Source: Parvularcula sp. IMCC14364
Lineage (GTDB): Bacteria; Pseudomonadota; Alphaproteobacteria; Caulobacterales; Parvularculaceae
Direction: 5' to 3'
DNA length: 64,000 bases
NCBI RefSeq assembly: GCF_030758415.1
Contig: NZ_CP132334.1
Location: 1,426,001-1,490,000 of the forward strand
A model generated the notes under the pieces. That model saw only the letters and a list, made by a program, of their open reading frames with translations. It did no database searches and was not told where the DNA came from. Below, piece after piece: positions 56,552 through 63,859 of the stretch; position 1 is the stretch's first letter, and every line of letters starts with the position of its first letter. The translations under genes and the position numbers were made by a program.

Positions 56552-56579
56552 GCCTGGCCGATCAATAACTGCTGAGCTT

Positions 56580-57047
56580 AGTACTGGCGATGGGGTGGAG
56601 ACTCGATCCGGACAAGTCCTGATCTTACAGGAAATTGAGAAGACGGATCGTTATGAGAAGACTTTCAATCTTACGGTGGCAGATTTTCATACTTTTTTTG
56701 TTGGTGAAGATTATGCGAAAGTACATAATACTGATCCTTGCAATGCAATATTCGCGACGCAAAAATTACAAAGTAAGTTTAAGCATGCTGAAGATTTTGG
56801 AGTATTCGGTAACTGGAGCCCGGCTAACGGAGCAAAGTTCCAGGACGCATTGGTCAGTCATTTGAATGCTGATACGACTATTCCGTGGGGGGTTTACAGA
56901 GTTAACTCCGCTCATAAAGTGTTTTTTAATAACGCTACAAACAATGCTGTAGTATTAGGACCTAATAATGAATTCATTACGGGTTTTAATATTGTGCCTA
57001 ATACAAAACAATGGCATAACTATATCAAGAATGGCAATTTACATTAG
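56580..57047 (+). CDS. Orphan polymorphic-toxin C-terminus: HINT remnant plus colicin-D-like tRNase
   Basis: About 155 residues without their own clear start. First comes the end of a pretoxin HINT domain (GDGVETRSGQVLILQEIEK, then TFNLTVADFHTFFVGEDYAK and VHN, the self-cleavage site). The toxin domain follows: KLQSKFKHAEDFGVFGNWSP, HLNADTTIPWGVYRVN and NNEFITGFNI. The K-F-K-H-A-E-D pattern matches the colicin D catalytic segment (Lys, Lys, His, Asp), an anticodon-loop nuclease of tRNA-Arg. The 5' end abuts the truncated recombinase gene, so the large secreted carrier is missing. An immunity gene follows immediately. The region is AT-rich versus neighbours. Expression is doubtful. Confidence 0.75.
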   Translation, partial: STGDGVETRSGQVLILQEIEKTDRYEKTFNLTVADFHTFFVGEDYAKVHNTDPCNAIFATQKLQSKFKHAEDFGVFGNWSPANGAKFQDALVSHLNADTTIPWGVYRVNSAHKVFFNNATNNAVVLGPNNEFITGFNIVPNTKQWHNYIKNGNLH

Positions 57048-57054
57048 GCTTGGG

Positions 57055-57354
57055 ATGAGTGGAACTCTTTATTATTATGCAAAAGAATTTCTTGATAAGA
57101 ATATTGATGTAGACGTTTTTGCAGAAACGTTCATCACGCTCAGGAATATTGAGAATCGAAATAGCATTCCAGTTGTTGATCGCTATAACGATATAGGTGG
57201 AGTTGTTGACTCTATCTTTGTGGCCTGTGATGCATATAGTCCAAATCCTGACAGAGATGATTGGGAGATTGACGCCGAGCAACTTAAGAGTGAGGTAAAG
57301 CAACTTATTGAGTCTGTGGCTGAACCTGATTACAAATCAAGGCCGCGGATGTAA
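57055..57354 (+). CDS. Colicin-D-type immunity protein
   Basis: A 99-residue acidic protein starting 7 bp after the toxin stop. ATG 57055 is used (AGG 6 nt upstream); ATG 57031 overlaps the toxin end and is an alternative. MSGTLYYYAKEFLDKNIDVD, then FAETFITLRN and IFVACDAYSPNPDRDDWEID followed by EQLKSEVKQLIESV have the pattern of the colicin immunity family: helical, with a conserved D/E-rich DR-x3-EID segment. It should bind and neutralise the adjacent tRNase. Low GC. Gene order toxin-immunity is standard for polymorphic toxins. Confidence 0.75.
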   Translation: MSGTLYYYAKEFLDKNIDVDVFAETFITLRNIENRNSIPVVDRYNDIGGVVDSIFVACDAYSPNPDRDDWEIDAEQLKSEVKQLIESVAEPDYKSRPRM

Positions 57355-57569
57355 AGTTTTATCTTAACGACTGGAGCTGGTATAGAATTGCTGACCTGAG
57401 CCCCAATTAGTCCCTCATTTAAAAGGTGAGGCCATCTCTTAAGTGACGTGCTTCCTTAAATCTGGACCATTTATGGCTAGAATTTTCTAATTTGGGGTGG
57501 ACCACTCCGAAAAAAGTGACCCATAAATTGATTTAGTTCTGGCGTTCACTGAAACGCTTATTTTCCAGA

Positions 57570-57797
57570 TCAGAGTTGCAACCCATTTTCTCTCAGCACC
57601 TTGACTTTCTCTTCCCCCACGACGTTGAAATAGGCAGTAAGACGATTGAACTCGTCTGATCGCTCCGGATCAAACTGGCTGAAGAATGATTGCCTGAATT
57701 CATCGGTACAAGTGCGGAGTGGATAGTAATGTAGGTCAATGTATATGCTGAGGCGTTGTGCGTTTATGTTCTGTGTAGAATTTTTATCGCTGGTCAT
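57570..57797 (-). CDS. Small hypothetical protein downstream of relaxase
   Basis: A 75-residue reading frame 3 bp after the relaxase stop on the same strand. The product (INAQRLSIYIDLHYYPLRTC, RQSFFSQFDPERSDEFNRLT) has no recognised family and no signal or membrane segment. Its tight spacing suggests it belongs to the mobilization operon. The 215-bp stretch to its left (57355-57569) contains no gene but an imperfect inverted repeat. Confidence 0.5.
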   Translation of the reverse strand: MTSDKNSTQNINAQRLSIYIDLHYYPLRTCTDEFRQSFFSQFDPERSDEFNRLTAYFNVVGEEKVKVLRENGLQL

Positions 57798-57800
57798 GTT

Positions 57801-59084
57801 CTACCTTTCTAGTTTGGGTTCATGTTTTTGCTGTGCTTGTCGGCACAGGTGTTGTTCTATGTCTCTGGAAGCAGTTCGCTTCTGTATTTGATTTTCCTGA
57901 TAATCGCGTTTGATCTCCCTGAAGTCTTTACGCTGCTTGCTCAAAGCGAAGGTATGCATTTCTTTTTGTGCTTTCCGGGTTTCCAGTTGCTGGAAGATAA
58001 GTTGATCTTTCTCTCGTCGGTCACGGACCAAGCTATCCCAGGTCTCTTGTTCGTTTCGCCGTTTGATCTGTGCATGACGCCCTCGAACGCGATCCCATAA
58101 TCCAAGCACCCCATGACGAAAGCGGTGAGCCCTGAGTTTTGCTTCTTGCGTTGAGCGTGCCGTCTGGCGTTTGTCTAATGCTGCCCGTTCACGTTTTTGC
58201 TGATTGACTAAGTTGTTGCGAGCTTGCTTGTGGTTATCTTTGAGTGAATTGCGCAGGCTTAGTTGATGTTCAATCATCCGCTTGAGTTGCGGTGCCAATT
58301 CAGCGGTGAGTTGTGCCGTGGCTTCACGCGTATCTAGCAGATGTTCCGGCGACCCCAGTTTCTGCCTGACATCCTTGGCTTTGAGACCGATTTTCCGAGT
58401 TATGGCATGAACCTCGCCGTGGTAGTCTACAGCGACAAAGCCGCGTCTGTCCCCACGTGCCAGGATGTATCCACGCTCTTTCAAGGCATTCGCAAATGAA
58501 GTTCTTGAGTCCGAAATTGACCACGACTCCTGAATGGCAGAAGTAACTTCATGCGGGTCTCTCATCGCGCGCTTTGCCTGTTGCCATTCTGCAAGTGTAA
58601 AGTTCTTGAGGTCACGTTCTTGGCTGTTCATCAGCCCACGAGGTATCTTCCAGTCATTTTCGAGATAGAGCTCACGAGAGATTTCTCTTAGCTTCAGCTT
58701 GGAGAAAGAAAGCTGCCGGGCTGTCATGGTTTCAGCATCAATTCTGCTCCAAACCACATGGCAGTGCCGCCGCCCGTCTTTTTCGTGAAAGACAATGGCG
58801 CGAGGCTGACCCTTCAAGCCAAGTTTGCTTTCAACCCGGTCAATGGTTTGTTTAAATAAGTCCGTCGAGACGACTTCTTGTTGAGGCGGGTTCAGCGACA
58901 ACGAATAGAGATATTGATCGCACTTCGTATTCCGGCTCAGTGCATGGGCCTCTTTGAATGCCCCATGAAGGTCATCGGATATGAAACCGCGAAGATCATA
59001 CAACTCTATATGATCATTTTCTTGTTTCAGGAGGTGGGTTGCTAGATTTTGCCCACCGCCGCGTTGGCTTCCGTTCAGGATCAT
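57801..59084 (-). CDS. Relaxase / mobilization nuclease (MobA-VirD2-like)
   Basis: A 427-residue relaxase that would nick oriT for transfer of the island. The N-terminal nuclease domain begins LNGSQRGGGQNLATHLLKQE, includes ELYDLRGFISDDLHGAFKEA, and has the histidine motif RRHCHVVWSRID (motif III, metal ligands) near residue 105. The second half is a long basic coiled coil (QQKRERAALDKRQTARSTQE). The start overlaps the MobC-like gene by 4 nt (ATGA). Complete frame, so it may still be functional in trans. No type IV secretion genes are in the window, so the element would be mobilizable, not self-transmissible. Confidence 0.86.
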   Translation of the reverse strand: MILNGSQRGGGQNLATHLLKQENDHIELYDLRGFISDDLHGAFKEAHALSRNTKCDQYLYSLSLNPPQQEVVSTDLFKQTIDRVESKLGLKGQPRAIVFHEKDGRRHCHVVWSRIDAETMTARQLSFSKLKLREISRELYLENDWKIPRGLMNSQERDLKNFTLAEWQQAKRAMRDPHEVTSAIQESWSISDSRTSFANALKERGYILARGDRRGFVAVDYHGEVHAITRKIGLKAKDVRQKLGSPEHLLDTREATAQLTAELAPQLKRMIEHQLSLRNSLKDNHKQARNNLVNQQKRERAALDKRQTARSTQEAKLRAHRFRHGVLGLWDRVRGRHAQIKRRNEQETWDSLVRDRREKDQLIFQQLETRKAQKEMHTFALSKQRKDFREIKRDYQENQIQKRTASRDIEQHLCRQAQQKHEPKLER

Positions 59085-59482
59085 GCTTGTAACCCCATGG
59101 CCTCAATCATGGCTGTTTTCATCGCTTGAACATCGGAGCAGGCTTCCACCAGCAACTCCTTTGTATCATCGTCAATAGTGAGGGTGCCTGTATTGGCGGC
59201 TTTCGCCAGTTGGTTGAGATTATTGGCAATGTTGGACCTTCCGAGGAGCCCCAGGACTTTGCCCAGTGCTTGCTGGTCTTTGACTGGTTGACGCGACTTC
59301 CTGCGCTTTTTGGGGATGCTCTCCCCGAAGAGGCATAGTCGGATGTAGGCGCTGAGGCTTAAATCCCCGGCGTCAGTTTCCAGCCTTGATCTTTCCTCGG
59401 GTAACAAACGCACCGAAACAGGTGTTGGGCGCTTGTCTTTGGATTTTGTACTGACTTGGTTGAATTCATTGCTGAGAGTCAT
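59081..59482 (-). CDS. MobC-like relaxosome accessory protein
   Basis: A 133-residue DNA-binding protein. TPVSVRLLPEERSRLETDAG then LSLSAYIRLCLFG form a ribbon-helix-helix, and GRSNIANNLNQLAKAANTGT is the MobC motif. It should bind oriT and help the relaxase open the DNA. It overlaps the relaxase start by 4 nt, and its own 5' end overlaps a small upstream frame. Intact. Confidence 0.83.
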   Translation of the reverse strand: MTLSNEFNQVSTKSKDKRPTPVSVRLLPEERSRLETDAGDLSLSAYIRLCLFGESIPKKRRKSRQPVKDQQALGKVLGLLGRSNIANNLNQLAKAANTGTLTIDDDTKELLVEACSDVQAMKTAMIEAMGLQA

Positions 59483-59669
59483 CTGATAGCTCCGACAAAA
59501 GCGTGTCGGTGCTGGCTAAATGATTGTTCCACCGGGCTAATTCTTCGAATAATTGGTTCGAAGTCTCACCTGTCAGGTGCACCAGAAAGGCCAGCAAAAA
59601 CAATGAATTCAGCGGAACCACCTTGGGTAATGCGAATTGTCGTTTATGAAAACTGGCCCCGGGCCGCAC
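59466..59669 (-). CDS. Possible small membrane protein upstream of mobC
   Basis: A 67-codon frame overlapping the start of the MobC-like gene by 17 nt. It holds a hydrophobic stretch (VPLNSLFLLAFLVHLTGE) followed by a polar tail (TSNQLFEELARWNNHLASTD). No family recognised. Its ATG lies in a GC-rich hairpin that is an oriT candidate, so a later start or no gene at all is possible. Confidence 0.3.
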   Translation of the reverse strand: MRPGASFHKRQFALPKVVPLNSLFLLAFLVHLTGETSNQLFEELARWNNHLASTDTLLSELSDDSQQ

Positions 59670-59676
59670 CGGGGCC
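59655..59676. other. GC hairpin, candidate oriT element
   Basis: GGCCCCGG (59655-59662) and CCGGGGCC (59669-59676) form a perfect 8-bp stem with a GCCGCA loop. GGCCGCAC is also directly repeated (62-69 and 73-80 of 59600s). It lies just upstream of mobC-relaxase, where mobilizable elements have oriT. No consensus nic site was found, so a terminator or other role remains possible. Confidence 0.35.
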
Positions 59677-59739
59677 GCACATGGTAGACTCCATTAGAAG
59701 TCCGTTTGTGTCGATTGTAAGAACGTAGCCTCGGCTGCT

Positions 59740-59779
59740 AATTCCATTCTTGATTTCCATGAGAAACTCGAATGGAATT
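59740..59779. repeat. 10-bp inverted repeat upstream of the SIR2-like gene
   Basis: AATTCCATTC (59740-59749) and GAATGGAATT (59770-59779) are exact reverse complements, spaced 20 bp. It ends 5 bp before the SIR2-like ATG, so it could be an operator or mRNA hairpin of that gene, or part of oriT. Confidence 0.45.
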
Positions 59780-59784
59780 GTAGG

Positions 59785-60810
59785 ATGACAGGAAAATCTC
59801 TTCCACCACTAGATATTGTTAATCGTATTAATCACGCTCCTCATGTTGTTATTTTGGGAGCGGGAGCAAGTCGGGCATGTTGTTTAAACGGGGACAAATC
59901 TGGGTCGAAGCTCCCTTTGATGGCCGACTATATTGATGTGCTCGACCTGAAGGAAGAGGTGTCAAATGCTGGTTTCAACGTAAATGAAAATTTCGAGGCA
60001 ATTTACAGCTCTGCTGCAACAAAGGGAATGATCGATTTCGTAGAAATACTCGAGAGAAGGACAAACGAATATTTTTCCACGCTTGAATTGCCAGAACAAG
60101 CAACCCTTTATGACTATTTGATTCTCTCCCTTCGCCCGAAGGATATTATTGTCACATTCAACTGGGACCCTCTTTTGCCACAAGCATTTAAGAGATGGCG
60201 ACATTTGGGGCCGGTTCTTCCAAAACTGGCATTTCTTCATGGGAACGTTGACGTTTGTGTCAATACGGAGAAAAAGCAAGTTCGTTTTTGCTCAGATCAC
60301 CCAACAAATAATGACGGGTTTTCAAAAAGTAAATTACTTTACCCAGTTCTTGAAAAGAACTACACAGACGATCCCTTTATATCTCATGAATGGCAAAATG
60401 CCACGACCCACCTTCGAGACGCGTATTTGGTTACAGTAATTGGATATAGCGCGCCAATGTCGGATGTCGAAGCGCGAAGCCTTTTACTGGAGGCCTGGAG
60501 AAAAAACCCTACACAAACTTTAGGTGAGATGTTCCTAATTGACGTGCGATCCGAAGACGAAGTGCGCAAGGATTGGGATGATTTCATATCCGGCACTCAT
60601 AGTTCAGTTTCCCAGAAATACGACGAGGGATATTTAATGAGGCATCCTCGCAGAACTTGTGAAGCATTTGCGTTTGCAACTCTACAACAAACGCCATGGA
60701 AAGAAGATAGACTGTCCACTGGCGTACCATTTTCAGAACTTGAGGCTTGGTTTGCTCCTTTGATCGAGGAAGAATTAAAGGGAACCCTTTCAGGAAGCCC
60801 CCTCCATTAA
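59785..60810 (+). CDS. SIR2-like domain protein, putative anti-phage NADase
   Basis: A 341-residue protein. The SIR2-type Rossmann fold is shown by VVILGAGASRAC (GAGAS at 25-29), IIVTFNWDPLLPQA (TFNWD, 124-128), AFLHGNVDV (His152) and VIGYSAPMSD (219-226). Asn126 and His152 fit the catalytic pair of NAD-cleaving SIR2 effectors in defence systems. There is no zinc module as in true sirtuin deacetylases. No recognised second domain follows; the C-terminal ~110 residues are unassigned. It is alone on the + strand in a mobilizable island, AT-rich, with its own hairpin terminator. A role in abortive-infection defence is inference. Confidence 0.72.
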   Translation: MTGKSLPPLDIVNRINHAPHVVILGAGASRACCLNGDKSGSKLPLMADYIDVLDLKEEVSNAGFNVNENFEAIYSSAATKGMIDFVEILERRTNEYFSTLELPEQATLYDYLILSLRPKDIIVTFNWDPLLPQAFKRWRHLGPVLPKLAFLHGNVDVCVNTEKKQVRFCSDHPTNNDGFSKSKLLYPVLEKNYTDDPFISHEWQNATTHLRDAYLVTVIGYSAPMSDVEARSLLLEAWRKNPTQTLGEMFLIDVRSEDEVRKDWDDFISGTHSSVSQKYDEGYLMRHPRRTCEAFAFATLQQTPWKEDRLSTGVPFSELEAWFAPLIEEELKGTLSGSPLH

Positions 60811-60850
60811 TTAAGCTGGGAGTGCATATTTTAACCTCCCAGCTTAATTA
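60808..60850 (+). terminator. Long hairpin ending the SIR2-like gene
   Basis: TAATTAAGCTGGGAG (60808-60822) and CTCCCAGCTTAATTA (60836-60850) make a perfect 15-bp stem with a 13-nt loop. The first arm includes the stop codon. There is no long T run, so termination may be imperfect. Confidence 0.6.
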
Positions 60851-60937
60851 GCATTAAACCGCATTCCACAAGAGCGCCATTTCTCCTTCTAGCCCGCCTG
60901 CAGCTGGCGCGTGACCTGCTCCCCATGATGCCCATGG

Positions 60938-61132
60938 TCAAAAGGTGAGTATTTTACTTTCATAGTTGATGTTTTGAGTGTTGGCGAGCGCGGTGTGCGT
61001 GGAACCATCCAATAGCTCAAACGCATGCCCCACGATTGCCGGTGGTTTTCCGTTGTGGGCGGAATGAGACCTGATATTATTGTAATCATAGCGCCATCGG
61101 GAGATTTTGCGCCGAGCGTCAGCGGGGCTATG
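60938..61132 (-). pseudogene. IS3-family transposase (OrfB) C-terminal fragment
   Basis: Reverse frame gives DARRKISRWRYDYNNIRSHS then AHNGKPPA, which matches the C-terminus of IS3-type integrase-core transposases (W...YN..RPHS.L). The start and catalytic DDE residues are missing, and the frame ends at TGA 60938. It is a scar at the right edge of the island. The 334-bp stretch 60811-61144 holds only this, the hairpin above and AT-rich sequence. Confidence 0.65.
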
Positions 61133-61144
61133 TCAAATTCGATA

Positions 61145-61495
61145 CTAGACTAAAGCAATCCGTTCACGTTGCTCCGGATCGGGATAGGGTCTGTACAAAC
61201 CAGTCTGAACAGATTCAATCATTGAATGCATCTGTTCATAGCGACGGGTGTGTTCTTCACCGATCCCGGACAATGCGGCAAAGGTATTTTCCAAAGACGC
61301 CATGCCTTCGAGTTCGATTTCAAGAATGAAATCTGTATGCTCCCCTGAAGCAAGGCCGAATTTTCGCCGGAAAAGCCGCCAACCAAGAATAAGTTGCTCG
61401 TTTTCGAGGTGCCCTAGCCAAGCTTCTGTCGCTGCTGCAAAAGCTAGCGAGCGGTCGGCACTCTTCAGTTCTATCATGCAATGGTATAGGTTCAT
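61145..61495 (-). CDS. Conserved hypothetical protein (small, possibly dimeric alpha/beta barrel)
   Basis: A 116-residue soluble protein: MNLYHCMIELKSADRSLAFA, LGHLENEQLILGWRLFRRKF, TDFILEIELEGMASLENTFA, and LYRPYPDPEQRERIALV. The beta-alpha-beta layout resembles a ferredoxin-like or dimeric alpha/beta-barrel fold, and such proteins are conserved in alphaproteobacteria, possibly as DUF6614; this label is from memory and unsure. Function unknown. It likely marks return to chromosomal DNA. The 290 bp to its right contain no gene I can support. Confidence 0.6.
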   Translation of the reverse strand: MNLYHCMIELKSADRSLAFAAATEAWLGHLENEQLILGWRLFRRKFGLASGEHTDFILEIELEGMASLENTFAALSGIGEEHTRRYEQMHSMIESVQTGLYRPYPDPEQRERIALV

Positions 61496-61785
61496 GTTAG
61501 CGGCTCCTATTGGTAGGCTTTCTTCAATTTTATCAAATGAGAGTTGATAGTTTATTATATGAGAAAGAATTGGTGCCTTGAATGACCGCTAGCGACTCTA
61601 ATCTACCAGACCGGCCATTATTGATCTGGAAGTCGGACACCGTTGTTATGCCCCACATTTTCATGTGCCAGTCCTGTGTAGACCTTCAGGGATCGTCGGT
61701 CTCATGTTCAAAGCCATATGTAGCTTGATTTGAGTGATCTGGGCTATTTTTGGTGAGATGTCTGATCTCCTTTATCCCTCACACC

Positions 61786-62316
61786 CTATTCATACGGCTC
61801 CATGCGTTCCAGCTCCAGTGTGTAGGCGGCGTTGCCGAGATCGTTGTAGTTGCGCTCTGCGCGCATCGTGCCGATCAGCCAGACGGGGTCCCAGATACCG
61901 CGCAGCTTCACGTTTTCTTCCGAGGTCACATAAACGATCTGGTTTGGCGGCGGGGGCGGCACATGAACGCAGGCGCCGAAATAGGGGACCAGCAGGAATT
62001 CGTTGACGTTCCCCTCGCTGGCAAACTCCAGCGCGAGCGCAAAACCCGGGATTTTGACATACTCACCGTCCAGTTCTTCCACGGTGTTGAAGGTGCCGTA
62101 TTGCACCGGCGGGAAGCCGCCCATTTCGCCGCCACCAAGGTCACCCGTCATGTCGCCGAACAGGGGAATGGACTGCTCATGCTGGACATTGTTGCCAGGC
62201 CCCGCATCCTCGCCTGCCGGCAGCAAGTCGTCCCAGCCGATCTCCCGCGGCTCTTTGGCCATCGCGGACGGGCTGACCGCAAAAATCATCAGGATGAGAA
62301 ACAGTGCAACTCTCAT
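61786..62316 (-). CDS. DUF3299-family periplasmic protein
   Basis: A 176-residue protein with a signal peptide (ALFLILMIFAVSPSAMAK). The mature part has REIGWDDLLP near its start, then FLLVPYFGACVHVPPPPPNQ, the typical DUF3299 block with one Cys and one His. It is last gene in an operon with the FtsX-like permease and ATPase, the same set as the zinc-regulated PA4063-PA4066 operon of Pseudomonas (from memory). A role in zinc or other metal handling is inferred. Confidence 0.82.
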   Translation of the reverse strand: MRVALFLILMIFAVSPSAMAKEPREIGWDDLLPAGEDAGPGNNVQHEQSIPLFGDMTGDLGGGEMGGFPPVQYGTFNTVEELDGEYVKIPGFALALEFASEGNVNEFLLVPYFGACVHVPPPPPNQIVYVTSEENVKLRGIWDPVWLIGTMRAERNYNDLGNAAYTLELERMEPYE

Positions 62317-62407
62317 GTCAGGTATCCTTGTTACTTATCCTTCAAATACGATCCCCGGCCCGGGTTGGCCAGTGACAATGACGTCAGCCACAGCAAACAG
62401 ACAGAGG

Positions 62408-63859
62408 TCAAACCCGGATTGTCAGCCCGTCGCTGAGCGAATCCCGGAACGCTTTCCAGGCCGGGAACAGCGACATGAGCGCGGCAAGGAAGGTGACGCC
62501 CGCCACCAGCAACAGGTCAAAAAGACCGGGTTTCTGGCTGATGATGGCAGCAAAGGCGGGGATGCTGGCGCTGTCGGCAAACAGAGTGCCGGCCATCCAG
62601 AAACCACCATACAGGATACCCAGCCCCAGCAGCGCGCCAACAAAGGCACTCAGCATGGTTTCGCAGACAAGCAGGCTGAAAATATGCCCCGGACGCGCGC
62701 CCAGCGCCCGCAGGATAGCCATTTCCCGGCGGCGTTCATTCAGGCTGGCAAGAATGCGGATCAGCATCCCGATGAGACCAACGGCAATGACGAAAGCGGA
62801 AATGGCGAACAGCGCTTTTTCCGCGACACCAAACATGGACCATAGTTGTTGCAGGGTGACCCCAGGCAGGATCGCCATCAGCGCCTCGCCCTGATAATTG
62901 TTGACCTGTCCCTGCAGGCGCAGAGCCAGCGGCCGGGATGTCATGCCCACGAGGAAGGCAGAGATCTGTCCCGGCTCATGTGCATGATCGTGGTCATGAT
63001 CATGACCTTCCGGATGGTTAGCGCTTTCATTATGGGCTGGGTCACCGTCTTCAGCGTGACCCTCATGACCATGGCTGTCATGGTCATGACTTTCATGGTC
63101 ATCATGATGTGCATGGTCGTCGGGCGCGCCAGCTCCTTCATGATGATGCGCATCGCTGTGCTCATCATGCGTACTCGGCTCTGTGCGCGGTGTATTCGTC
63201 GGTGCAGGACTGCTTTCATCCGCATGAACCAGTTCCAGCCCGTCAAGCGTGACATGAACCGAAGCATCAACGGGGGTTCCCGTCGGGCGCAGAATGCCGG
63301 TAATCTCGAATTCAGCTTCCTGATGTTCGGCGAAAGCGGCCGAGACGAGACCATGGGCAATGCGAATCCTGTCGCCCAGCGCATAGCCCAGATCAGCGGC
63401 AACCGTTGCGCCGATCACCACATCCGTCGGGGCATCAAAGATGCCACCTTCAGCGAAGGCGAGATTGCGCTGCTGGCCATATTTATAATGTTCAAAATAG
63501 TTGTTGTCCGTACCCACCACACGATAGCCCTGATGGGAGTCCCCAAGAGACAGCGGGATCGTCCAGGCCACATCCGGCCGGTTGGCCACAAGCTGATAGC
63601 TTTCCCAGCTGATACCAGGGGTGCCTTCACCAATCCGGAAGATCGTGTACAGAAGAAGATTGATCTGTCCGGTACGCGCCCCGATGATGAGGTCCGTGCC
63701 GGAAATTGTGGTTTCAAACCCGGTGCGCACCCCTTCGCGGATTTTCTCAACACCGGCGAACAGGGTGACGCTGAGGGCGAGCGACAGGACCGTGAGAAAA
63801 ACACTGACACGCCGGTTGAGCAGGCTTTTATAGCTGAGAGACAGGAGCGGGAAACGCAT
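62408..63859 (-). CDS. FtsX/MacB-like ABC permease with a histidine-rich loop
   Basis: A 483-residue permease with four membrane helices (one near 15-35, three after ~335) and a large periplasmic domain (SGTDLIIGARTGQINLLLYT). Inside it, residues 231-296 (62972-63169) form a His/Asp/Glu-rich insertion with 21 His, e.g. HHDDHESHDHDSHGHEGH. That suggests zinc binding or sensing. Its ATG overlaps the ATPase stop by 1 nt. With DUF3299 downstream it fits a metal-responsive lipoprotein or heme/metal handling ABC module. Substrate uncertain. Confidence 0.85.
   Translation of the reverse strand: MRFPLLSLSYKSLLNRRVSVFLTVLSLALSVTLFAGVEKIREGVRTGFETTISGTDLIIGARTGQINLLLYTIFRIGEGTPGISWESYQLVANRPDVAWTIPLSLGDSHQGYRVVGTDNNYFEHYKYGQQRNLAFAEGGIFDAPTDVVIGATVAADLGYALGDRIRIAHGLVSAAFAEHQEAEFEITGILRPTGTPVDASVHVTLDGLELVHADESSPAPTNTPRTEPSTHDEHSDAHHHEGAGAPDDHAHHDDHESHDHDSHGHEGHAEDGDPAHNESANHPEGHDHDHDHAHEPGQISAFLVGMTSRPLALRLQGQVNNYQGEALMAILPGVTLQQLWSMFGVAEKALFAISAFVIAVGLIGMLIRILASLNERRREMAILRALGARPGHIFSLLVCETMLSAFVGALLGLGILYGGFWMAGTLFADSASIPAFAAIISQKPGLFDLLLVAGVTFLAALMSLFPAWKAFRDSLSDGLTIRV

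Noticed and set aside
56370-56579. 5' part of the + strand frame leading into the toxin module
   Set aside because: This part is antisense to the recombinase domain with good homology there; toxin-like sequence starts only at about 56580.
61734-62006. + strand frames over the DUF3299 gene
   Set aside because: Antisense shadows of a gene with a signal peptide and family block on the other strand.
62960-63180. Possible tandem-repeat array or CRISPR in the CATGATCATG-rich stretch
   Set aside because: Periods are short and irregular and the DNA codes in frame for the His-rich loop of the permease. No CRISPR repeat-spacer structure was seen anywhere in the window.
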